A stretch of DNA of 64,000 nt from Pseudarthrobacter naphthalenicus (GTDB taxonomy: Bacteria > Actinomycetota > Actinomycetes > Actinomycetales > Micrococcaceae), in the NCBI RefSeq assembly GCF_029076445.1, contig NZ_JARESG010000010.1, forward strand, positions 110,655 to 174,654. Direction: 5' to 3'. Shown here piece by piece: positions 19,774-29,313 of this stretch (position 1 is the stretch's first letter; each line of letters begins with the position of its first letter). Both the position numbers and the translations under genes were made by a program. Under the pieces are notes generated by a model, which was not told the origin of the DNA, ran no database searches, and saw nothing but the letters and a program-made list of their open reading frames with translations.

Positions 19774-20544
19774 GTGTTTGAACCTGACGCCCTGTTCGAG
19801 CTTGCGGCGGAGCCGGCGGACGCCGTTGGCTTCGCCGAGCTGGCTGCAATGCCGCTGGGTGAGCTGATGACCCCCGACTGGGCGGCCGCGCTGGCCCCGG
19901 TTGAAAAGGAGCTGCGGGACGTCCTCACCTTCCTTGCGGCGGAGGTGGAGGCGGGGCACCACGTGCTGCCGGCGCCGTCGAACGTGCTTCGCGCCTTCAG
20001 GCAGCCGCTGGCTGATGTCAAGGTCCTCATCGTCGGCCAGGACCCCTATCCCACGCCTGGCCACGCCGTGGGACTTTCCTTCGCCGTTGCCCCGCGGACG
20101 CGGCCCATCCCCCGGAGCCTGGCCAACATCTACCGCGAACTCGAGTCCGATCTCGGCATCCCACCGCGGGTCCACGGGGACCTGTCCGCCTGGGCCAATC
20201 AGGGCGTGCTGCTGCTCAACCGGGTCATGAGCGTCCGCGCGGGCGCCGCCGGCTCGCACCGCGGTAAAGGCTGGGAAGTGATCACGACGGCGGCAGTCAC
20301 CGCAGTTGCCCACCGCCGCACGGCCGATGGCCGCAGTCTGCCGCTCGTGGCGGTGCTGTGGGGCAAGGACGCGGAAAGTGTCCGTCCCCTTCTGGACGGC
20401 GCGGCAGTGGTATCCAGCGCGCACCCCAGCCCGTTATCGGCGTCGCGCGGTTTCTTCGGCTCCAAACCCTTCAGCACCATCAACAGGCTGCTGCGGGAGC
20501 AGGGCTCCACGGGCGTAACCTGGGAGCTCCCGCCGGTTGTTTAG
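19774..20544 (+). CDS. ung: uracil-DNA glycosylase, family 1
   Basis: 256 residues. It removes uracil from DNA in base-excision repair. The water-activating motif [16 protein letters not shown] and the DNA-intercalation loop [13 protein letters not shown] are both intact; [11 protein letters not shown] is also typical. The start is GTG at 19774. The 3' end overlaps the promoter or operator of the next gene. Confidence 0.95.
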   Translation: MFEPDALFELAAEPADAVGFAELAAMPLGELMTPDWAAALAPVEKELRDVLTFLAAEVEAGHHVLPAPSNVLRAFRQPLADVKVLIVGQDPYPTPGHAVGLSFAVAPRTRPIPRSLANIYRELESDLGIPPRVHGDLSAWANQGVLLLNRVMSVRAGAAGSHRGKGWEVITTAAVTAVAHRRTADGRSLPLVAVLWGKDAESVRPLLDGAAVVSSAHPSPLSASRGFFGSKPFSTINRLLREQGSTGVTWELPPVV

Positions 20545-20559
20545 CTTAGGGTTGCCTTA
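20541..20559 (+). promoter_or_regulatory. putative IdeR/DtxR iron box
   Basis: TTAGCTTAGGGTTGCCTTA matches 14 of 19 positions of the DtxR/IdeR consensus (TTAGGTTAGGCTAACCTAA). It ends on the A of the ATG of the siderophore-interacting gene and covers the ung stop codon. Such a position suggests a leaderless or very short-leader transcript blocked by IdeR-Fe. Confidence 0.65.
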
Positions 20560-21398
20560 TGAGCACAGTGCCGGCCGCCACGAGCGCAACGAAGAACACC
20601 CGTCCGCAGATTGACCTCACGGTGATCCGGCGTGAAGAACTGTCACCGCACATGGTCAGGATCGTGGCGGGCGGCCCGGGCTTCGCCGCCTATGTAAACA
20701 ACGACTATGTGGACCGTTACATCAAGATTGTGTTCCCGCAGCCCGGCGTTGAGTACACCCGGCCGCTGGATCTGTGGACCATCCGCGAAACCCTGCCCCG
20801 GGCCCAGTGGCCTTTCACCCGTACTTACACGGTCCGCTGGGTGGATACCGCAGCACAGGAACTGGCCATCGACTTTGTGATTCACGGGGACGAAGGCCTG
20901 GCGGGGCCGTGGGCTGCCGGCGCACAGCCCGGGGACACGTTCACATTCACCGGGCCCGGCGGCGGCTACAACCCCTCCCCCGAGGCCGACTGGTACCTCC
21001 TCGCCGGGGATGAGGCCGCCCTGCCGGCCATCGCGGCCGTCATCGAATCCCTGCCCGCGGAGGCCCGCGGCCTGGCCTTCATTGAGGTGGACAGCGACGC
21101 GGACATCCAGCACATCGCAGCCCCGGCAGGCGTGCAGCTCAACTGGCTCCGCCGGAACGGGGCCCCCGCCGGCGGGGGTGACCTCCTGGTTTCGGCCGTG
21201 GCCGGCGCCGACTGGCTGGAGGGACGGGTGGACGTTTTCGCCCATGGTGAGCGCGGCTACATGAAGGCCCTGCGGAACGTCCTCTTCGCCGAGCGCGGCC
21301 TGGAGCGGAGCCAGGTTTCGCTGTCCGGCTACTGGGCAAAGGGCCGGGTGGAAGACGACTTCCAGGCTGAGAAGAAACTCCCCATAGGGAAGATCTAG
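20559..21398 (+). CDS. siderophore-interacting protein (FAD-linked ferric-siderophore reductase)
   Basis: 279 residues, family SIP/ViuB. The FAD domain (about 15-135) contains PFTRTYTVRW and the C-terminal NAD(P)H domain contains YLLAGDEAALPAIAAVIESLP. Near the end comes SLSGYWAKGRVEDDF, a family hallmark. It releases iron from imported siderophores by reduction in the cytoplasm. The putative iron box overlapping its start and the presence of ideR in the window suggest iron repression. Confidence 0.93.
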   Translation: MSTVPAATSATKNTRPQIDLTVIRREELSPHMVRIVAGGPGFAAYVNNDYVDRYIKIVFPQPGVEYTRPLDLWTIRETLPRAQWPFTRTYTVRWVDTAAQELAIDFVIHGDEGLAGPWAAGAQPGDTFTFTGPGGGYNPSPEADWYLLAGDEAALPAIAAVIESLPAEARGLAFIEVDSDADIQHIAAPAGVQLNWLRRNGAPAGGGDLLVSAVAGADWLEGRVDVFAHGERGYMKALRNVLFAERGLERSQVSLSGYWAKGRVEDDFQAEKKLPIGKI

Positions 21399-21421
21399 GC
21401 AGGGAAGATCTGAGCCGGGCT

Positions 21422-22909
21422 TTACCGCCGCCGGGCGCGGCGCCGCTCGTTGCTGGCCAGGCTGCGCGTCAGGGGCCGGGCGAGCGTATCGCCGAGGACA
21501 ATGCCGGCAGCCGTGCCCAGCACAATCGCCCCCGCGTTGAGCATTCCGCCGGCCCCGAGCAGGATCTCTGATTCCTCGATGGTCAGCACGTACATGGAGC
21601 GGAAGATGGTCAGGCCGGGCAGGAGGATCAGCGCAGCCGGAACGGCCACCACCAGCTGCGGGGCGCCCATCTTCAGTGCCACCACGCGGGCCAGCAGACC
21701 GATCACGACGGCGGCGATCGCCGGGGAGAACCGGTCGCCGATGCCCAGGGAACCGGCGCCCAGCAGGACGAAGTAGCCCACCACGCCCACTCCCGCAGTG
21801 GGCAGCAGCAGGTCCCACGACGTCTGCTCGGTGATGCCGATGGCCATCACGGCGATGGCCGTGAAGATCACCAGGACCCACAGATGGTAGGCGGGCGGGA
21901 ACGTTTCGGTAACGTCAATGGCCTGCATCCCGGACATCGCCCCCACCACCGAGGCCACCGCGATCCCGGCCACGATCGCGCCGAAGGTCAGCAGTGTGGA
22001 CAGGAACCGGCCCGCGGCCGTCACGGGGAACCCGTTGATGGCGTCCTGGACGGCGGAAACCAGGCGGCCGGTGGGCAGGAGCAGCAGGATGCCGCCCACC
22101 ACCACGATCGCCGGCGCGTTGGTGAGGTTGAAGCGCCACAACAGCAGCGCGGTGAGCGTGACACCGAAGGAGCATGCCGCCGTCGTGAAGAAGTCCGGAA
22201 CCCGCCACCGGCCCAGCTGGCGGGCCAGGAGGCTGACGCCGAGGTTTGCCACGAACGCGATGGCCGAGGACGCCGGGCCCCCGCCCAGGACACCCACAAA
22301 GACTGCCGCGAACACGCCGAAGGCCATGGTGACCATCCAGCGGGGGAACGGCTTGGGGCTGGTGATCGCTTCGTCCAGGCGGCGGATGGCCTCATCGCGG
22401 CCCACTCCCCCGGCCACAATGTCCGTCACCAGCCGGTGCACTTTCGCGAGCCCGGCGTAGTTGTTGGTCCAGGACCGCACCACCCGGAGCAGCGCGATGG
22501 GCGGCTGGTCCTTGGGAGCGTAGTTGATGGCCACGGACTGGTTGGTGATGTCCACTTCGATGTTCTTCAGCCCGAGCGCCGCGGTGACCGCGATGATGCT
22601 GGTCTCCACTTCCAGGGCGCCCGCCCCGTACCGGAACATGGTTTCGGCGAGGTGCAGGGCAAAGTCCAGGGTCTTGCGGGCAGAGGTGTCCACGCCCCCC
22701 ACCTGGATCATGGGGTTGGCGTAGGGGCTCCCTGCGAGCCTGTCCACGATGCTGAGGGGCGCCGTCGGCGGGTTCTCTCCCTGGACCAGGCGCCGGAGCA
22801 TCCGCTTGGCTGCAGCGTCGTGACCGAGCTGGGAGGCCGAGAGAGGCTCCGTTTTGGGCAGGCCGTCGGTGTGCGGCTTGCCGCGGTAATTCTCGGGACG
22901 TTTGTTCAC
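21422..22909 (-). CDS. threonine/serine exporter, ThrE family
   Basis: 495 residues. The cytoplasmic N-terminal domain (about 60-215; DFALHLAETMFRYGAGALEVE, the ThrE hallmark) is followed by about 10 membrane helices in two sets, the second being the ThrE_2-like part (GITEQTSWDLLLPTAGVG). It belongs to the family of the Corynebacterium threonine/serine exporter. It lies 37 bases downstream of the FemX pair on the same strand. Confidence 0.88.
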   Translation of the reverse strand: MNKRPENYRGKPHTDGLPKTEPLSASQLGHDAAAKRMLRRLVQGENPPTAPLSIVDRLAGSPYANPMIQVGGVDTSARKTLDFALHLAETMFRYGAGALEVETSIIAVTAALGLKNIEVDITNQSVAINYAPKDQPPIALLRVVRSWTNNYAGLAKVHRLVTDIVAGGVGRDEAIRRLDEAITSPKPFPRWMVTMAFGVFAAVFVGVLGGGPASSAIAFVANLGVSLLARQLGRWRVPDFFTTAACSFGVTLTALLLWRFNLTNAPAIVVVGGILLLLPTGRLVSAVQDAINGFPVTAAGRFLSTLLTFGAIVAGIAVASVVGAMSGMQAIDVTETFPPAYHLWVLVIFTAIAVMAIGITEQTSWDLLLPTAGVGVVGYFVLLGAGSLGIGDRFSPAIAAVVIGLLARVVALKMGAPQLVVAVPAALILLPGLTIFRSMYVLTIEESEILLGAGGMLNAGAIVLGTAAGIVLGDTLARPLTRSLASNERRRARRR

Positions 22910-22946
22910 GGTGGTCCGCCTCCCTCTGACGCTTGGTGGGTTGGTG

Positions 22947-24263
22947 CTAGGCCTGCCGCTTCAGCGGCAGCTTGCCGAGGACAGTGCGGGCCGCGGCCAC
23001 GGCGGCCCGGGCCAGCCTGTTCGCCCGGAAGGGCAGGGGCCTGACCGGCATCACAAAATCGCCCACGAGCTGGACCACTTCGCCGCCGAAGCCCTTCTTG
23101 AACTGGTAGCCGCCGTGGCCTTCCTCGTCCTGCCCCTCGATGCCGAAGGTGCCATAGAAGTTGTACCGCGCGTAGCCCTGCTCCAGTCCGTGGAGCATCA
23201 TGCCCCAGTACAGGGAGGTGGCGCCGTTGAAGTAGATGTAGTCCTGCACGGTCCCGCCGATCACGCACACCACTTCGTCGCCGAAACAGACGAAATGGAT
23301 GGCAGCCACGGTGGCCACGCCCACGGAATCGGGGAAACGCTCAATGTCCTTGAGGCTGCGCTCGTAGCTGTCCGCCAGGTCCTGGACCACCTTGAGCCGG
23401 TTGGCCTTCTTCTTGCTCCCCGTTTCCTCAACCTCGCGGCGGAGCTCCGCCGCAGCCGCGGACTCGGCTTCCAGGCGTTCGGTGATGGACTTCCGGTAGG
23501 CCGGGATATCGATCTTGGCCATCATCAGTTTCGTAAACTCGGGCGAGGTGGTCCGCAGGAGCTGTTCGTAGTATTCGCGCTCCCGGTACACGAAACCCTT
23601 CTCGTCCCCCGCGGTGCTGAGCGCGTTGTAGAACTCATCGAGGGTCTCCAGGGTGGCCTGTTCCAGGAACACCCCGTTCTTCTCAGCCTTGCGGATGGCC
23701 TTGCGGGTCCGGTAGCTGGTGCTCATGATGAGCTCTTCGGAATCCTTGATGCCTTCGAGCTTCTTGATGAACATCCAGTTCACATTGACGAAGTCCATTT
23801 CCGAGCCCTGGTGTTCAAAGCCCAGGCGGGCCAGCTCGGCCACGAGCGGCCTGTTGTCCGTGATCTCGGGGTGCTCGGCGCCGTCTTCATCGCGGGCGAT
23901 GTACGGCAGGTTCGGAGAAATCCGCAGTTCCGCTGCTTTGCGCCCGGCGGCGCGCTCTTTGAGAAGTCCGACGACGTCACGCACCAGGACGGCGTCCGCG
24001 TAGTCCATCAGGGGGCCCTTGGCGCACTCGCAGACCTTGTAGCCCCAGCGGTTGGTGGTGTAGTTCAGTTTCCCGGCGGCGACGAGTTCGCCGTCGCGCC
24101 TGACGCCGAAGAGCTCCACCACCTGGCCGCGGGCACGCTGGAACCGGACGAAGTCAGCGGACTGGATGAAGTTGTTCTGCGGGTGTGTGAGCGCGAACGC
24201 TTCGAACTCTGCATCGCTGAGGACGCCGAGCTCAAGCCCGGTTCCTGCCTTGGTTGGATTCAC
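22947..24263 (-). CDS. FemABX-type peptidoglycan bridge aminoacyltransferase (1)
   Basis: 438 residues from the GTG at 24263, behind GAGG. Two GNAT-like halves are separated by a long coiled-coil arm (about 245-310: SITERLEAESAAAAELRREV), as in FemA and FemX. It ends with the conserved YNFYGTFGI block and a GGYQFKKGFGGEVVQLVGDF motif. It transfers amino acids from aminoacyl-tRNA to lipid II to build the interpeptide bridge. A second FemX gene lies 92 bases upstream. Confidence 0.9.
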   Translation of the reverse strand: MNPTKAGTGLELGVLSDAEFEAFALTHPQNNFIQSADFVRFQRARGQVVELFGVRRDGELVAAGKLNYTTNRWGYKVCECAKGPLMDYADAVLVRDVVGLLKERAAGRKAAELRISPNLPYIARDEDGAEHPEITDNRPLVAELARLGFEHQGSEMDFVNVNWMFIKKLEGIKDSEELIMSTSYRTRKAIRKAEKNGVFLEQATLETLDEFYNALSTAGDEKGFVYREREYYEQLLRTTSPEFTKLMMAKIDIPAYRKSITERLEAESAAAAELRREVEETGSKKKANRLKVVQDLADSYERSLKDIERFPDSVGVATVAAIHFVCFGDEVVCVIGGTVQDYIYFNGATSLYWGMMLHGLEQGYARYNFYGTFGIEGQDEEGHGGYQFKKGFGGEVVQLVGDFVMPVRPLPFRANRLARAAVAAARTVLGKLPLKRQA

Positions 24264-24355
24264 GGAAGTAACCTCATCTGTGGCTGCGCCGCCGGGCCGG
24301 GGAAAGGCGCTGGCGTTCGTTGGTGTGTGGGTGGTGGGATGCGCGGGACGCGCTG

Positions 24356-25492
24356 TCAGTAGAACTGCTGGCCGGTGCGGGCTGTTTCGAGCCGGCGGAA
24401 GATCCGCTCCGCGCCCTTGACCCACAGGGCGTGCCGGACCGGGGCGAGGACGTAATCGTGGCAGCCGACGAAGTCTGTGACAGTCTTCGTGAAACTGGTC
24501 TTGAACATGCCCATGCCATACAGGTTGTGCGTCTTGTCCTTGATCTGCGCCGCCGGCGGGGTGCCGCAGAAGTCGTATTCGGTGCAGCCCAGTTCCTGCA
24601 TGCGGCGGATCGCCGTCCATTGGACCAGGTGGGAATCGCCGTACTGCTTGCGGTTCTGGGTGGACCCGCCGTCCTTGTAGGTTGCCTTGGCACCGTAGTT
24701 GATCACAAAGGCGCCCACACTCGGTTTGCCGTCCTCATGGGCGAAGAAAAACCGGCCCTGGCCGCGGCTGCAGAACTCGTCCCAGAACCGGGCATAGTAC
24801 TCGTAGCTGCGCAGCGGCATGGAGCCCTTGGCGCTCACGGTGTCCGCCATCAGATCATAGAGGGCCCTGTAGGTTTCCGGGCTCTGTTCGCGCTCCACCA
24901 CCGTGCAGCCTTCACGTTCGGCCCGGCGGATGGCGTTCCTGGCGCGGGATGAGATGGCGCGGAGCACCTCATTTTCCGGTGCCGTGATGTCCAGCAGCGC
25001 CGTGGAGTCGTTCGACTGGATGTTCGGAGCCTTGACCAGGCCTGCCGCGGTGAGCTGCACCTGGGCTTCGGGCGAGGAGACGATGTCCGGTTCAATCTTG
25101 ATGGTGAAGACGTTGAGCTTCCGGCTCCGGGCGAACGCCGCGCAGGCATCCAGGGCCGGCTTCAAATCCGCGGCGGAGTCCAGATCCGGCCCCTTGATCA
25201 GGTACCAGAGACGGCCAAGGATGGGGAACTTCTTCTCCAGGACCAGGTTGTAGCTGGACGTACCCGCCCGCTCCAGGACGAGGAAGCGCACATTCCAGCC
25301 GCTCCCGTTCTTAACCGACGCGTAGGCCGCAGACTGCAGCATGTTGCCGCCATTGGGGTTGGCCGTGACGTGCTTGTCCCAGTTCTCAATTTCCTCCGCA
25401 GTGGCAAAGCGGGCGGTGAATTCTCGCAAGGGGGCCGTGTCCAATCTCAGGGTTTCGTTCGTGGTTCTGTTCTCGTGGCTGCGTGCGGACAT
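24356..25492 (-). CDS. FemABX-type peptidoglycan bridge aminoacyltransferase (2)
   Basis: 378 residues, shorter than its neighbour because it lacks the coiled-coil arm. Family motifs are GNMLQSAAYASVKNGSGW near the start, SSRARNAIRRAEREG in the middle, KATYKDGGSTQNRKQYG, and near the end YDFCGTPP and GMGMFKTSF. It is the first of the FemX-FemX-ThrE run. It probably adds a different bridge residue from the first enzyme, as in organisms with two-residue or longer bridges. Confidence 0.88.
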   Translation of the reverse strand: MSARSHENRTTNETLRLDTAPLREFTARFATAEEIENWDKHVTANPNGGNMLQSAAYASVKNGSGWNVRFLVLERAGTSSYNLVLEKKFPILGRLWYLIKGPDLDSAADLKPALDACAAFARSRKLNVFTIKIEPDIVSSPEAQVQLTAAGLVKAPNIQSNDSTALLDITAPENEVLRAISSRARNAIRRAEREGCTVVEREQSPETYRALYDLMADTVSAKGSMPLRSYEYYARFWDEFCSRGQGRFFFAHEDGKPSVGAFVINYGAKATYKDGGSTQNRKQYGDSHLVQWTAIRRMQELGCTEYDFCGTPPAAQIKDKTHNLYGMGMFKTSFTKTVTDFVGCHDYVLAPVRHALWVKGAERIFRRLETARTGQQFY

Positions 25493-25585
25493 GTAGCCAC
25501 AAGTCTAAAGCCTGAACCGGCGCGGCCGTTTCAGGCCGGTGGCGTACGGCTTGACCGGCGGCCCGCCCTTCGCAAGGGTTGACCC

Positions 25586-26140
25586 ATGGAGCCACTGCCG
25601 GAAAAGTCCACCCCAAGTCCGCCGCGAGCCAGCCCGTCCGGCAGGGAACCCGGCGCCGGAGCGCAGGTAGTTGTCCTCGCGGCCTTCCTGGCAGCGTCCG
25701 CGTTCGTCGCATGGCTGGGTGCGTTCTCCACAGTGTCCAATGTGAACGGCTGGTACGTTGACGCGGACAAAGCCCCCTGGTCACCACCCAACTGGTTGTT
25801 CGGGCCGGTGTGGACAGCGCTTTACACCGCCATGGCGGTGGCGGCCTGGCTGGTCTGGCGCCGCCACGTTCCGGCGTCACGGCCGGCGCTGGTTGTCTAT
25901 GGGGTCCAGCTCTTCCTGAACCTGCTCTGGACGCCCACCTTCTTCAGCCTGTACCCGCTGATGGGGACGGCTGCGCTCTGGCTGGCTTTCGCCATCATCG
26001 TGGCGCTGATCGCGGCGGTCACGGTGACGGTCATGCGCTTTGGCCCCGTCAGCCGTTGGGCCGGGCTCCTGCTGTTGCCCTACATCACCTGGATTGTGTT
26101 TGCCGCGTCCCTCAACCTCTGGGCGGCTCTGAACAACTGA
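25586..26140 (+). CDS. TspO/MBR family membrane protein
   Basis: 184 residues: a Pro-rich N-terminus of 28, then five membrane helices. Family motifs are KAPWSPPNWLFGPVWTALY, LNLLWTPTFFSLYPL and the final ITWIVFAASLNLW. TspO proteins bind porphyrins and are linked to oxidative stress and tetrapyrrole handling. The gene is monocistronic between two oppositely placed units. Confidence 0.92.
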   Translation: MEPLPEKSTPSPPRASPSGREPGAGAQVVVLAAFLAASAFVAWLGAFSTVSNVNGWYVDADKAPWSPPNWLFGPVWTALYTAMAVAAWLVWRRHVPASRPALVVYGVQLFLNLLWTPTFFSLYPLMGTAALWLAFAIIVALIAAVTVTVMRFGPVSRWAGLLLLPYITWIVFAASLNLWAALNN

Positions 26141-26257
26141 GGCTCTCCGGGATGAACCCGGCATCGGGTTCTGCGCCATCATTCCGGGGCCGGGTGCCGG
26201 GCGAAGGAGCGTCCGGAGACCCGGGGCGCCACGCGGGCCCGCCCCGAATGCGCAGAA

Positions 26258-26797
26258 TCAGCCGCGGAGCCGCTCCACCGCCGCCAGGAGCACCTCGACA
26301 TCGCCCTGCCGGCCGTCGGTCTTTGAGGCCGGCCCGCCTTCCCACATGGCGTTCAGGTACAACCCGTCCCCCATATACAGCACGGCCTTCGCCATCCCGG
26401 TGCCCACATCGGCGGCGATCAGGTCCAGCCATTGCTGCTGAATGCCGGCGAACCGGCGCCGGGCCTCCACATGGGCCACTTCCGCCAACCGGCTGGCGGC
26501 AAGGAACGAGCGGTCCAACGGTGACCCGGACCAGAGCGAGGTCCGGATGAAGTATGTGGCCGCACCTTCCGGCGCGGCGGACATGAGGGCGATGTCTTCC
26601 CCGGCCAGCAGATCCAACCGCTCCAGCATGGCCGCGATCAGCGCCTCCTTGTTGGGGAAGTGGTACAAAAGCCCGCCTTTGGACACGCCGGCCCGCTTCG
26701 CCACGGCATCCAGGGTGGCCGCACGCTCCCCCACACTGATCAGGAGTTCTTCAAAAGCGTCAAGGACGGCGTCACGGGCTACGGGCTTTCTGGGCAT
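26258..26797 (-). CDS. TetR-family repressor of the adjacent MFS pump
   Basis: 179 residues starting MPRKPVARD at 26797. The helix-turn-helix (about 24-45) reads LDAVAKRAGVSKGGLLYHF. The C-terminal domain is ligand-binding and variable. It is divergent from an MFS efflux gene with a 34-bp palindrome between them, so it almost certainly represses that gene and itself. The layout recalls the mycobacterial LfrR/LfrA pair. Confidence 0.9.
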   Translation of the reverse strand: MPRKPVARDAVLDAFEELLISVGERAATLDAVAKRAGVSKGGLLYHFPNKEALIAAMLERLDLLAGEDIALMSAAPEGAATYFIRTSLWSGSPLDRSFLAASRLAEVAHVEARRRFAGIQQQWLDLIAADVGTGMAKAVLYMGDGLYLNAMWEGGPASKTDGRQGDVEVLLAAVERLRG

Positions 26798-26828
26798 GGA
26801 TCCCATCATGCATGGTCAGGGCGAGGTT

Positions 26829-26862
26829 CCTTAACTGTACCGTCTGGACGGTATAGTTAAGG
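26829..26862. promoter_or_regulatory. TetR operator, 34-bp inverted repeat
   Basis: 16-base arms around a TG centre, with a single mismatch (left half CCTTAACTGTACCGTC, right half GACGGTATAGTTAAGG). It ends one base before the ATG of the MFS gene at 26864 and 31 bases before the TetR start. It therefore covers the likely promoter and translation start of the pump gene. Confidence 0.93.
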
Positions 26863-26863
26863 G

Positions 26864-28441
26864 ATGACGTTGTCCGCCGCCTCCCATCAGAACCCTGCGA
26901 GCACATCGACCTCAAGCCTGCCCGCCGGACCCACCGGAGCGCCGTGGCGTGACTGGCTCGCACTGGCCCTGCTGATGTTCCCCGTACTTCTGGTTGCCGT
27001 GGACAACACCGCGCTGACGTTCGCGCTCCCCGCGATTGCGGGCAGCCTGCAGACAACCGGGATCCAGTTGCTGTGGATCGTGGACGCCTACCCGCTGGTG
27101 CTTGCCGGCCTGCTGGTGGCCATGGGCAGCCTCGGCGACAGGATTGGCCGCCGCCGCCTGCTGCTGATCGGCAGCGTTGGCTTCGCCACCGTTTCGGCAG
27201 TCACAGCCTTCGCCCCCAGCGCCGAATGGCTCATTGCCGGGCGCGCCGCGCTGGGCTTGTTCGGCGCCATGCTGATGCCCTCCACCCTGTCCCTGATCCG
27301 CAACATCTTTCCCGACCCAAACCGGCGCCGCCTTGCCGTGGCCATCTGGGCGGCCGGCTTCTCCGGTGGCGCAGCTCTGGGACCTATATTTGGCGGCTGG
27401 TTGGTGCAGGAGTTCTGGTGGGGTGCTGTCCTGCTTGTCGCGGTCCCCCTCATGCTTCCGCTCCTGGTTTTCGGCCCTGCATTCATCCCGGAGTCGAAGG
27501 ACCCCCGCCCCGGGCGGCTGGACCTGCCGAGTATTGCCCTTTCGCTGCTGGTGATGGTGCCTGTGGTGTATGGCATCAAGGAGTTGGCCACCGAAGGTCT
27601 TGGGCCCGCACCGTTAGCGCTGATCGCCTTTGGCCTCGCCATGGGATTCCTCTTCGTCCGCCGCCAGCAACGGCTGGCCAGCCCCATGCTGGACATTTCG
27701 CTGTTCGGCAACCCGGTCTTCAGTACCGCCATCACGGCAAACGTCCTGGCACTGTTCTCCTTCAACGGCTTCATCCTGTTCCTTGCCCAGCACCTGCAGC
27801 TCTTGGATGGGATGACCCCCTCAGCCGCCGGTGTCGCCATGATCCCGGCCCTGATAGCCACGGTGGTGGCGGGCCTCGCGGTAGTGCCCTTGGTCAGGAA
27901 GGTGCGGCCAGGCTTCGTGGTGGCCGGCGGCCTGGCTCTCACCGCCGCCGGCTACGGGATCGTCGTCTTTGGCGATCATGCTTCCGGACCCGCTTTCCTG
28001 CTGGCAGCCCTCCTGGTCCTTGCCCTCGGAGTGGGTGCCTCGGAGACAATCTCCAACGCCCTCATCCTGGGCGCCGTTCCTGCCGAGCAGTCAGGTGCGG
28101 CGGCCGCCATCTCAGAAACCGGCTATGAGGTGGGGTCACTGATGGGGACGGCCGTCCTGGGCTCGATTCTCACCGCGTCCTACCAGCACAACATCCGCCT
28201 TCCTGCAGGGCTGGAGGAATCCTCCTCCGGCGGCGCCCTGGATCGGGCCGGTGAAACCCTCGCAGGGGCCATGGAACTGGCGGTCAGCGCGCCCGCCCCT
28301 CTGGGCGCCCCTCTGCGCGAAGCGGCGCGCCTCGCATTTGATTCGGGCGTCCACATCACTGCCGCAATTGCGCTGGTGCTGATGGCTGGAGCCGCGGGCC
28401 TCACCGCCGTCGTACTCCGCAGAATTCCGACGGCGGACTAG
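26864..28441 (+). CDS. MFS drug efflux transporter, DHA2 (QacA/EmrB-like) 14-helix type
   Basis: 525 residues with about 14 membrane helices. Family motifs are AVDNTALTFALPAIAG in helix 1, the motif A loop GSLGDRIGRRRLL, and the DHA2 motif C region GFSGGAALGPIFGGWLV. It probably exports cationic or hydrophobic compounds by proton exchange. Control by the divergent TetR protein is strongly indicated by the operator touching its start codon. Confidence 0.92.
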   Translation: MTLSAASHQNPASTSTSSLPAGPTGAPWRDWLALALLMFPVLLVAVDNTALTFALPAIAGSLQTTGIQLLWIVDAYPLVLAGLLVAMGSLGDRIGRRRLLLIGSVGFATVSAVTAFAPSAEWLIAGRAALGLFGAMLMPSTLSLIRNIFPDPNRRRLAVAIWAAGFSGGAALGPIFGGWLVQEFWWGAVLLVAVPLMLPLLVFGPAFIPESKDPRPGRLDLPSIALSLLVMVPVVYGIKELATEGLGPAPLALIAFGLAMGFLFVRRQQRLASPMLDISLFGNPVFSTAITANVLALFSFNGFILFLAQHLQLLDGMTPSAAGVAMIPALIATVVAGLAVVPLVRKVRPGFVVAGGLALTAAGYGIVVFGDHASGPAFLLAALLVLALGVGASETISNALILGAVPAEQSGAAAAISETGYEVGSLMGTAVLGSILTASYQHNIRLPAGLEESSSGGALDRAGETLAGAMELAVSAPAPLGAPLREAARLAFDSGVHITAAIALVLMAGAAGLTAVVLRRIPTAD

Positions 28442-28453
28442 GGGCCGCAGTCC

Positions 28454-28560
28454 GGCGTGCAGGATTGCGCCGACGGGATTGCGCTGAGGGGATTGCGCAG
28501 ACAGACTGCGCAGACGGACTACGCAGACGGGGATGCTGACACGCGCGTGCGCAGGCGGGG
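28454..28560. repeat. degenerate short tandem repeats
   Basis: About seven imperfect copies of a 12-14 base unit resembling gattgcgcagacgg lie between the MFS stop and the bidirectional terminator. No reading frame is supported. Confidence 0.6.
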
Positions 28561-28572
28561 GCGGACAACAGA

Positions 28573-28611
28573 AGGCCGCGGTGCCGGAGATGATCTCCGG
28601 CACCGCGGCCT
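28573..28611. terminator. bidirectional terminator between MFS and dps
   Basis: A perfect 19-base inverted repeat with a single central base (arm AGGCCGCGGTGCCGGAGAT). It lies between two converging genes and would make a very stable hairpin from either strand. Confidence 0.9.
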
Positions 28612-28632
28612 GCTCACGCTAAAGCCCGGGTG

Positions 28633-29112
28633 CTACTTCGAGTCGGGGGCGGTGACGCTGGCGGACGCCTTCATGGTCTCGGCATTGACCATCCAGGCGT
28701 ACTGCTCCAGCTTGGCGATGAATTCGTGCAGCAGATCCGCGGTAGTGGGATCCTCTTCATCCACCTCGTCATGAACCTTGCGCATGGTGCCAACGGCGGC
28801 CTCAAGGGCGGCCACGATCCGCTCGATGGCGTCCTTGGTGCTGATGAGGCCTTCCGGGAACTGAGCCAGCGACGTGGACTTGGCCACGGTGGCGCTGCGG
28901 CCGTCCGGCAGGGCATGGAGTGCACGCATCCGTTCGGCTGTGTCGTCCGCGAACTGGCGGGCGGCATCGACGATTTCGTCCAGCTGCAGGTGCAGGTCCC
29001 GGAAGTTGGTTCCCACGATGTTCCAGTGGGCCTGCTTGCCCTGGATGTGCAGTTCGATCAGGTCTGCGAGAACGGCCTGCAGGTTGTTGGTCAGGGTCGG
29101 TGAAGCTTTCAT
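28633..29112 (-). CDS. dps: Dps-family ferritin-like DNA protection protein
   Basis: 159 residues. The ferroxidase-centre motif of Dps is visible at about 27-65: HIQGKQAHWNIVGTNFRDLH, then LDEIVDAARQFADDTAERM. It should oxidise and store iron in a 12-subunit shell, protecting DNA from hydroxyl radicals. It is monocistronic, with its stop facing the strong terminator. Confidence 0.93.
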   Translation of the reverse strand: MKASPTLTNNLQAVLADLIELHIQGKQAHWNIVGTNFRDLHLQLDEIVDAARQFADDTAERMRALHALPDGRSATVAKSTSLAQFPEGLISTKDAIERIVAALEAAVGTMRKVHDEVDEEDPTTADLLHEFIAKLEQYAWMVNAETMKASASVTAPDSK

Positions 29113-29313
29113 GAATCCTCCTCGATTGGTCCAGTAATGCCGACGCTATCAGTCCGCCCGGGGCTGCGCGGGGGGCCGGGCCGGATTTCTCAGTGAGCTT
29201 ACTAGGATGTCCTGCACGCCCCCAAATACAGGTGCTTTGGGGCGCGCCCTTGAGCGCGGACGGAAGGTTACCGGCGGGTAGGCGGGTGTGGAATACGTGC
29301 TACGTTTTCAGTC

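Noticed and set aside
28454..28560. CRISPR-like array
   Set aside because: The units are only 12-14 bases, imperfect and contiguous, without spacers of constant length, and no cas gene is near.
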